Source: Legionellaceae bacterium (GTDB lineage Bacteria; Pseudomonadota; Gammaproteobacteria; Legionellales; Legionellaceae). Taken from it: a DNA stretch of 64,000 nucleotides. Numbering within the stretch: the first letter of the stretch is position 1; every line of letters starts with the position of its first letter. Positions 58,340 through 64,000 of the stretch are shown here, piece by piece. Under the pieces are notes generated by a model. That model did no database searches and had not been told where the DNA came from. It saw only the letters and a program-made list of their open reading frames with translations. The stretch covers positions 1 through 64,000 of the forward strand of contig JAUYSP010000053.1 of the NCBI GenBank assembly GCA_030696305.1. Direction: 5' to 3'. Position numbers and translations under genes: made by a program.

Positions 58340-60619
58340 ATGAGTAAGTACTTGGTTGTTGTAGAGTCTCCCGCCAAATGTAAAACTATCCAAAAATATT
58401 TAGGTGATGACTACCAAGTCCTTGCTTCTTATGGCCATGTGCGCGATTTGCCACCTAAAAAAGGTTCTGTTAATCCCGAACAGCAATTTGCTATGACGTA
58501 TACACCAATTGATCGCAATGCACGGCATATTGATGCAATTGCGAAAGCATTAAAAAAAGCCGATGGGCTATTATTAGCAACGGATCCGGATCGCGAGGGT
58601 GAAGCGATTTCATGGCATATATTTGAATTAATGAAAGCAAAAAATTTGTTAAAAGATAAACAAATTCATCGAATATTTTTTAATGAAATCACAAAATCTG
58701 CAATTCAAGAGGCAATAAACCATCCTCGTACCATCTCGATGGATATGGTGAATGCTCAACAAGCAAGGAGAGCACTCGATTACTTAGTTGGATTTAATTT
58801 ATCACCATTGCTATGGAAAAAAATACGACGGGGGTTATCGGCTGGTCGTGTTCAAAGTCCTGCATTACGTTTGATTGTAGAGCGCGAAGAAGAAATAGAA
58901 CGTTTTGTCGCACAAGAGTACTGGCAAATAATCGCTCAATGCGCGCATGATGCTACGTCTTTTGAGGCTCGCCTTACGCATTACCAACGTGAAAAACTGC
59001 ATCAATTTAGCATCACTCAAGATAAACAAGCACATACAATCCAATCGTCTTTGTTAAAACAAGCACAAGGTGCGTTGATCGTAACTGAAGTTGAAAAAAA
59101 GCAGCGCAAACGCAATCCGTCCGCGCCTTTTATCACCTCTACGCTACAACAAGAAGCAGCGCGTAAACTAGGTTTTACTGCACGAAAAACAATGATGGTT
59201 GCGCAACAATTATATGAAGGAATTGATATTGGTTCCGGCACAATGGGCTTGATAACCTATATGCGTACAGATTCGGTTCATTTGTCATCAGAAGCATTAA
59301 ACGACATCCGATCGTATATTGCGGAGCGGTATGGCGATACCTATTGTTCTAAAGCTGCTCGAATTTTTAAGACTAAATCTAAAAATGCTCAAGAAGCTCA
59401 TGAGGCCATTCGACCTACTTCAATTAAGCGTACACCTGAAATGGTTAAGCCGGCTCTTACCTCTGATCAAGCTAAACTATATAGTTTAATTTGGAAGCGT
59501 ACTTTGGCATGCCAAATGGCAGAAGCAATCCTGGATACTGTTGCCGTCGACTTTAGTTGCGGTGAAGGTAATGTCTTCCGTGCTAATGGATCGACAGTGA
59601 CATTTCCTGGATTCCTTACTGTATATGAAGAGGGCCAGGATGATTTAAAAGATGATGCTCAAGGTGGGTTATTACCAGCATTCGAAGTCGGTGACGCCGT
59701 TTCGTTAGCTGACATTGAAGCAAATCAACATTTTACAGAACCTCCACCGCGTTATTCTGAAGCATCATTAGTTAAAGCATTAGAAGAGTTTGATATTGGA
59801 AGACCGTCTACCTATGCCTCAATTATTCATACCTTACAACAGCGAGAGTATGTAATTGTGGATAAAAAACGCTTTTTCCCTACCGATGTTGGTCGAATTG
59901 TTAGTCGTTTTTTAACTGAATATTTTACTCGATATGTAGATTACGAGTTTACCGCTCAATTAGAAGATACATTGGATGCCATTGCTCGTGGTGAAAAAGA
60001 ATGGGTTCCTGTTTTAGATGAATTTTGGCAGCCTTTCATAAAACAAATTCATGATATCGATGAACAGGTTCAACGAAAAGACGTAACCACGGAAGTATTG
60101 GATCAGGAATGTCCTAAATGTAGCAAGCCACTCGCAATTCGATTAGGAAAACGAGGACGCTTTATTGGTTGTACTGCGTATCCAGAATGTGATTTTACTC
60201 AAGATTTAGAATCGGAAACAAAGGAAAAAGTTGAACCGGAAGTCGTAGCAGGGCGTATTTGTCCTGAATGCTCAAACCCATTGCATATTAAAGTCGGACG
60301 TTACGGACGATTTATAGGTTGCAGTAGTTACCCCAATTGCAAATTTATTGAGCCACTGGAAAAACCTGCTGATACAGGCGTGCAGTGTCCAAAATGTCAC
60401 ACGGCGACTATTCTTCAGCGCAAATCAAGAAAAGGAAAAATTTTCTATTCATGCGCAGGCTATCCAAAATGTAATTACGCGCTCTGGAATGAGCCGATCG
60501 ATGAAACGTGTCCGCAATGCGCTTGGCCTATTCTGACTATCAAAGAAACTAAGCGCTCAGGTCGACAAATTCTTTGCCCTCATGAAGGATGTGGGTATTC
60601 AAGGAACGATGATAAATAA
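58340..60619 (+). CDS. topA: DNA topoisomerase I
   Basis: 759 residues, type IA topoisomerase relaxing negative supercoils. N-terminal Toprim (VVESPAKCKTIQKYLG, ATDPDREGEA), the central toroid with catalytic Tyr in GLITYMRTDSVHLS, and four C-terminal zinc-ribbon-like repeats: CPKCSKP...CTAYPEC, CPECSNP...CSSYPNC, CPKCHTA...CAGYPKC, and CPQCAWP...CPHEGC. Shorter than the E. coli protein (865) because the additional C-terminal domain is reduced. Confidence 0.96.
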   Translation: MSKYLVVVESPAKCKTIQKYLGDDYQVLASYGHVRDLPPKKGSVNPEQQFAMTYTPIDRNARHIDAIAKALKKADGLLLATDPDREGEAISWHIFELMKAKNLLKDKQIHRIFFNEITKSAIQEAINHPRTISMDMVNAQQARRALDYLVGFNLSPLLWKKIRRGLSAGRVQSPALRLIVEREEEIERFVAQEYWQIIAQCAHDATSFEARLTHYQREKLHQFSITQDKQAHTIQSSLLKQAQGALIVTEVEKKQRKRNPSAPFITSTLQQEAARKLGFTARKTMMVAQQLYEGIDIGSGTMGLITYMRTDSVHLSSEALNDIRSYIAERYGDTYCSKAARIFKTKSKNAQEAHEAIRPTSIKRTPEMVKPALTSDQAKLYSLIWKRTLACQMAEAILDTVAVDFSCGEGNVFRANGSTVTFPGFLTVYEEGQDDLKDDAQGGLLPAFEVGDAVSLADIEANQHFTEPPPRYSEASLVKALEEFDIGRPSTYASIIHTLQQREYVIVDKKRFFPTDVGRIVSRFLTEYFTRYVDYEFTAQLEDTLDAIARGEKEWVPVLDEFWQPFIKQIHDIDEQVQRKDVTTEVLDQECPKCSKPLAIRLGKRGRFIGCTAYPECDFTQDLESETKEKVEPEVVAGRICPECSNPLHIKVGRYGRFIGCSSYPNCKFIEPLEKPADTGVQCPKCHTATILQRKSRKGKIFYSCAGYPKCNYALWNEPIDETCPQCAWPILTIKETKRSGRQILCPHEGCGYSRNDDK

Positions 60620-60624
60620 ACTCA

Positions 60625-60789
60625 TTATGTCGCGTCTGTCACATCAACTACGCCACATTGCGTGAACGGGGCGAACTGGTATGCTTGAGGCGTTACTGCG
60701 ATATCTTCGGGCTCAACGATCATTGTTCCTTCTGTGAAGATGCATGATGTCAGTAAAAAAAATAGTGGGGAAATCGCGATCCATTTCAT
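60625..60789 (-). CDS. Small predicted lipoprotein, 54 residues
   Basis: Too short for the usual length cut-off. From ATG 60789 it reads a classic lipoprotein signal (MKWIAISPLFFLLTSC): a basic start, hydrophobic core and lipobox L-L-T-S-C with Cys at residue 16, then a 38-residue acidic, Thr/Pro/Val-rich mature part with one further Cys, ending at TAA 60625-60627. TTGGAG lies six bases upstream of the ATG. It is convergent with topA, five bases apart. No family is recognised. Ribosome-binding site, start and lipobox together make it a credible gene. Confidence 0.65.
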   Translation of the reverse strand: MKWIAISPLFFLLTSCIFTEGTMIVEPEDIAVTPQAYQFAPFTQCGVVDVTDAT

Positions 60790-60888
60790 GTGCAGCTCCA
60801 ATAAGTAGTATTAGAAGTAAACCATGTTTTTATATATTCTTCAAATTTTAGAGATAGTTTTATTAAAAATAAACGTAACGCCGCAGGT

Positions 60889-60919
60889 TGTGGATAAGTT
60901 TGGATTCATCTTACCCACA
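60889..60919. promoter_or_regulatory. Two facing DnaA-box-like sequences
   Basis: TGTGGATAA at 60889-60897 is the exact reverse complement of the consensus DnaA box TTATCCACA. TTACCCACA at 60911-60919 differs by one base and faces it. Together they form a 10-base inverted repeat (TGTGGATAAG / CTTACCCACA), so an operator or a hairpin are alternatives to DnaA binding. Confidence 0.45.
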
Positions 60920-60971
60920 ATGGAGTAACGTCATCCTGACGCGTTACGAATAAACCCGATAAGGAGTTAAT

Positions 60972-62129
60972 ATGGATGATTTACTCTGCTTAGATGAACA
61001 ATTGAAGGAAGAAGAACTGCTTATCCGTAATAACGTTGCCTCTTTTGTGACGCAAGACGTATTGCCCAAAATAACCAACTTATTTGAGCAAGGTATTTTC
61101 CCTCGCAAATTTATTAAACAAACAGCTGAATTAGGATTGTTAGGTTTAACATTGCCAGAAGAATACGGTGGTTCGAATGTATCCTACGTGGCATATGGTT
61201 TAATTTGTCAGGAGTTAGAGCGAGGCGACAGCGGCTTGCGAAGTTTTGTTTCAGTACAAAATTCATTATGTATGTTTCCCATATTCCAATACGGTAGTCC
61301 AGAACAAAAAAAACGCTTTCTACCTGCTATGGCATCAGGGGATATTATTGGTTGTTTTGGTTTAACTGAGCCAAACTCCGGCTCTGATCCTGCCAGTATG
61401 CGTACTTATGCTAAAAAAGTACCCGGTGGTTATTGCCTAAATGGTTCAAAAACTTGGATAACCAATGCCACAATCGCTGATATTGCAATTGTTTGGGCTA
61501 AAACTGATGATGGAATACGCGCGTTTATAGTAGAAAAAACATTTAAAGGATTTTCAAGCCAGGAGTTGAGATTAAAAATGTCTTTGAGGGCTTCTATTAC
61601 TGGCGAGCTGTTTTTCAACGACGTATTTATCCCAGAAGCGAATTGTTTACCCGGTTCCGCCCCTGGTCTAAGTGCCGCGCTTGCTTGTTTAAATCAAGCC
61701 CGTTACGGAATAGCATGGGGCGCTATGGGAGCAGCAGAGGCGTGTTTTGATATCACCCGCGACTACTTATTAGAACGAAAACAATTTGAGAAACCGTTGG
61801 CCTCATTTCAATTAATTCAACGTGATTTAGCTGAAATGTATACCGAAATTATAAAAGCTCGTTGCCTCAATTTACAGATTGGTCGTTTAAAAGAACGCCA
61901 AGCCGAAACACCCACCATGATTTCTTTAGCAAAAAGTAACGCCTGTCGCCAAGCGCTAGCTATCGCTCGTATGTGCCGAAATTTACTAGGCGCAAATGGT
62001 ATTAGCTTGGATTATCACGTTATCAGACATATGATGAATCTCGAATCCGTATTTACTTATGAAGGCACTGATAATGTACATACCTTAATTATAGGTAAGC
62101 ATATAACCGGAATCAGTGCATTTTCTTGA
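60972..62129 (+). CDS. Acyl-CoA dehydrogenase, glutaryl-CoA dehydrogenase type
   Basis: 385 residues, FAD-dependent. Visible: [33 protein letters not shown], the [11 protein letters not shown] block, [14 protein letters not shown], and catalytic Glu in [12 protein letters not shown]. The SLRAS and ARYGI-WGA patterns are characteristic of glutaryl-CoA dehydrogenase (decarboxylating glutaryl-CoA to crotonyl-CoA in lysine/tryptophan breakdown). AAGGAG precedes ATG 60972. It stands alone, with no CoA-transferase or electron-transfer flavoprotein gene nearby. Confidence 0.9.
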   Translation: MDDLLCLDEQLKEEELLIRNNVASFVTQDVLPKITNLFEQGIFPRKFIKQTAELGLLGLTLPEEYGGSNVSYVAYGLICQELERGDSGLRSFVSVQNSLCMFPIFQYGSPEQKKRFLPAMASGDIIGCFGLTEPNSGSDPASMRTYAKKVPGGYCLNGSKTWITNATIADIAIVWAKTDDGIRAFIVEKTFKGFSSQELRLKMSLRASITGELFFNDVFIPEANCLPGSAPGLSAALACLNQARYGIAWGAMGAAEACFDITRDYLLERKQFEKPLASFQLIQRDLAEMYTEIIKARCLNLQIGRLKERQAETPTMISLAKSNACRQALAIARMCRNLLGANGISLDYHVIRHMMNLESVFTYEGTDNVHTLIIGKHITGISAFS

Positions 62130-62148
62130 ATACTTGTAAGCAGACGAC

Positions 62149-62177
62149 TTGAGATTTATAACGATAAACGCTATCAT
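62149..62177 (+). promoter_or_regulatory. Sigma-70 promoter of tRNA-Pro
   Basis: TTGAGA (62149-62154) and TATCAT (62172-62177) with a 17-base spacer; the tRNA begins 12 bases after the -10 box. Confidence 0.65.
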
Positions 62178-62188
62178 GCGCTGAACAT

Positions 62189-62265
62189 CGGGGCGTAGCG
62201 CAGCCTGGTAGCGTACTAGCATGGGGTGCTAGTGGTCGAAGGTTCAAATCCTTCCGTCCCGACCA
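62189..62265 (+). tRNA. tRNA-Pro (anticodon GGG)
   Basis: 77 bases. Acceptor stem CGGGGCG pairs with CGTCCCG with one G-U; anticodon stem CTAGC/GCTAG holds ATGGGGT, giving GGG; the T-loop is GGTTCAAATCC; CCA is encoded. It lies at the boundary between core genes and an unrecognised gene region. Confidence 0.97.
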
Positions 62266-62420
62266 AGCCCAGCAAGGGTTTTAAGAGTTTTCCTTTTGTA
62301 GTAGTATTCAAGTCGATCCAAATAACGATCCAAATTTGTTTTAATACCCCGTAATTTTGGGCTTGTTTTACCGTTTTGATTACGAAGCCCCGCCTCCCTA
62401 TATCTCAACGAGACAACTTT
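62266..62420 (+). other. Intergenic stretch downstream of tRNA-Pro
   Basis: 155 bases without a gene. AAGCCC just after the tRNA and GGGCTT near 62357 are inverted. CGATCCAAAT occurs twice nearby (about 62313-62333). No T-tract hairpin strong enough to call a terminator and no second copy of the tRNA 3' end were found. Confidence 0.4.
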
Positions 62421-64000
62421 ATGAAGATTACAGCGTGGTTACATTATGCCTTATATCAGGTTAAATTTTTTCTAACCGCGCTGTTTTACCCAAATTACTT
62501 AACGACCCGCACAAAAAAACATATAAGCAATTTAAGAAAAAATAATAAAACTTTTCGTGAACTCAGGAATAGTAAGATCTTCAGATTACTGAGTTTTTTT
62601 ACGGATAAGTCCTTTTTTATTATTTTTATTGGAATATTAGGCGCTCTAATCTGTATAACACAAGCACTTGTACTTCTGGGGGTACTCCATCCTATTATTA
62701 AATCAGATTTACTATCTGACTTAATTACGATCCAAGGAGCATTAGTTTTTGCTCTTGTAGCTTTTTTTCCTATAGCGGCACTTCTGCAAGGAGCCTCTTT
62801 TAAAGATAGCAGCATCAAAGATGAAATTATGCAGGTTATTATGAGGGAAACAAGAGTATTTGAACTGATAATCAGCTCAATTACGCTTCTATGTTATTTA
62901 CTATTTTTACGATATATAAACGAAATTAAATTATTTCAGGCCTTCCAATTTAATGATGGGTTAGCCACTCTTTTATTATTATGGTTTTTAATTAATGTAT
63001 TTGGTGTTTATTATCTCATTAAGAGAGGTTTTGATCTCTTAAGACCATTAATAAGAAATGATGCACTTGTTCGTTATATTGCGAATCACTCTTATCCAAT
63101 TGAACTAGCCAGCTTATTAAGAAGAAATATTTACTTTATGTTGGGTGACTATTATGAAAAACATAAAAATGAATATACTTCGCAAGTTTATACTTCACTA
63201 TCAATAAATGATTTTGCGAAAATAGAAGTCGAGATTGACTTAAAAAACAATGCAGTATTGTATGATATTGATATGAGAAAATTAGAATATGTGATTTCTC
63301 AATGGAAGGAGAGGAACCATACGCATGCTAATTCTGGTTTAAGCCATGCATCTTCTGCATCACTTGTTTTTACAGTTACGCCAGGTGAAAAGTATAAAAA
63401 TAAGACAATTTTATGCCAAATTAATAATGGTGCTAACTTGACGCAGATGGAGCGACTTTTAATAAAAAGTGCATTTAAATTTAGAAAGTTGAAATCTGAT
63501 GAAGAAGAGGAATTCGCGCGTGCTGAACGCTGTATGAGAATTCTTGAGGAGTCTACTTTAGATGCAATTACAGTGAATAATTTGGAAAATTTTCGGGCAG
63601 GATTACAGCAGCAAATTTATTTTCACATTATATTAGTAAAACTTGGTGAATTTGAAGAGGATGGACAGTATTACAACTATGCAACAATCGCTAGTGCAAA
63701 ATTTTTAACTAATTTAAGCCAGGATTGGTCTCGGTCATATCAAGATGTTTATCAGCGGGCGACGTCCGTTTTATCGGAGAATAAACAGTTTTTTAAAGAT
63801 TGCTGTTATGTTGGGTATAAACTAATTTCTCAATTGTTGGATAACCCATCGTTCAGTGGTATTACACCTATTATAGTAACTCAAGCTCATTTATGGTTTC
63901 GTTTAAATGAATGGTGGGAAACCTCAACGAATAAAAATGTTTATGATGATGCTCTACGAACCTTTGTTTCAGGTTGGGAAAGTATACAGTATGAGTTGGT
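62421..64000 (+). CDS. Unrecognised membrane protein, 3' end beyond window
   Basis: Open from ATG 62421 to the right edge, at least 526 residues. Four hydrophobic helices lie near residues 65-90 (FFIIFIGILGALICITQAL), 105-125 (QGALVFALVAFFPIAALL), 150-170 (SSITLLCYLLFLRYI) and 180-200 (LATLLLLWFLINVFGVYYLI). The remaining 320 or more residues are soluble, acidic and helical. No signal peptide and no enzymatic motif recognised. The ribosome-binding site is weak (GAGA). Its position after tRNA-Pro and its lack of any familiar homologue suggest horizontally acquired DNA, but no integrase is in view. Confidence 0.75.
   Translation, partial: MKITAWLHYALYQVKFFLTALFYPNYLTTRTKKHISNLRKNNKTFRELRNSKIFRLLSFFTDKSFFIIFIGILGALICITQALVLLGVLHPIIKSDLLSDLITIQGALVFALVAFFPIAALLQGASFKDSSIKDEIMQVIMRETRVFELIISSITLLCYLLFLRYINEIKLFQAFQFNDGLATLLLLWFLINVFGVYYLIKRGFDLLRPLIRNDALVRYIANHSYPIELASLLRRNIYFMLGDYYEKHKNEYTSQVYTSLSINDFAKIEVEIDLKNNAVLYDIDMRKLEYVISQWKERNHTHANSGLSHASSASLVFTVTPGEKYKNKTILCQINNGANLTQMERLLIKSAFKFRKLKSDEEEEFARAERCMRILEESTLDAITVNNLENFRAGLQQQIYFHIILVKLGEFEEDGQYYNYATIASAKFLTNLSQDWSRSYQDVYQRATSVLSENKQFFKDCCYVGYKLISQLLDNPSFSGITPIIVTQAHLWFRLNEWWETSTNKNVYDDALRTFVSGWESIQYEL

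Larger units (their letters stand above)
60620..60971. other. Interval between topA and the acyl-CoA dehydrogenase gene
   Basis: 352 bases. The first half encodes the small minus-strand lipoprotein. The second half holds the paired DnaA-box-like sequences at 60889-60919 and a partial family C repeat end (about 60930-60945), then AAGGAG ahead of ATG 60972. No RNA gene was recognised. Confidence 0.6.

Noticed and set aside
62495-62818. 107-codon minus-strand frame near the right edge
   Set aside because: Antisense to the long open plus-strand membrane protein, which has a consistent helix pattern.

Overview
The window is an AT-rich stretch of a gammaproteobacterial chromosome, most likely from the order Legionellales (Coxiella/Rickettsiella/Legionella-like). 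Three things suggest this. The chain ftsH-folP-glmM-tpiA-secG-tRNA-Leu-(nuoA-N)-tRNA-fMet-rimP-nusA-infB-rbfA-truB is a typical gammaproteobacterial housekeeping order. A protein of the DotI/IcmL family of type IVB (Dot/Icm) secretion systems is encoded at 12349-12894. Several unrecognised proteins with terminal membrane segments or low-complexity tails look like host-associated accessory genes. The assignment is an inference; no rRNA is present.

Layout. 1-7.4 kb is mostly accessory: a decayed F-type TraC-like secretion ATPase (minus strand), yajQ, a SulP permease, two unknown proteins, an RMD1/DUF155 protein and a small helix-turn-helix protein. 7.5-7.7 kb is a miniature inverted-repeat element with TA-flanked ends. 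7.7-12.9 kb (minus) is a glycine cleavage operon, icmL-like-gcvT-gcvH-gcvPA-yciI-like-gcvPB. 13.0-16.1 kb is a two-gene ABC transporter with no binding protein nearby. 16.1-24.9 kb holds cytochrome c4, engB, valine-degradation mmsA/mmsB, dapB with a YqaE-like gene, a ProQ/FinO-family RNA chaperone, pgsA-like and hda genes, a large unknown membrane protein and yhbY. 25-31.4 kb is rlmE-ftsH-folP-glmM-tpiA-secG-tRNA-Leu(GAG). A periplasmic-type beta carbonic anhydrase follows the tRNA directly, then the 14-gene complex I operon nuoA-N (32.2-46.8 kb). Next come tRNA-fMet with its own promoter and terminator, rimP-nusA-infB-rbfA-truB and a DUF2520 gene, the minus-strand def-fmt-rsmB cluster, and dprA-smg-topA. 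A short lipoprotein gene of 54 codons, a glutaryl-CoA dehydrogenase-like gene and tRNA-Pro(GGG) come last. Beyond tRNA-Pro an unrecognised four-helix membrane protein runs off the right edge; this may be the start of a genomic island.

Themes. The core genes cover respiration (complex I, cytochrome c4), one-carbon and amino-acid metabolism, cell-envelope precursors and translation. The unusual material is concentrated in small palindromic repeats and at gene ends. At least two repeat families supply the stop codons of adjacent genes (glmM, nuoB, and the convergent pair at 6.1 kb). The strongest leads are the ATPase-dead TraC relic, the IcmL-like gene heading the glycine-cleavage operon, the stop-codon-donating mini-elements, the carbonic anhydrase downstream of tRNA-Leu, and the tRNA-Pro-adjacent membrane protein. 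No CRISPR array, integrase or intact transposase was seen.
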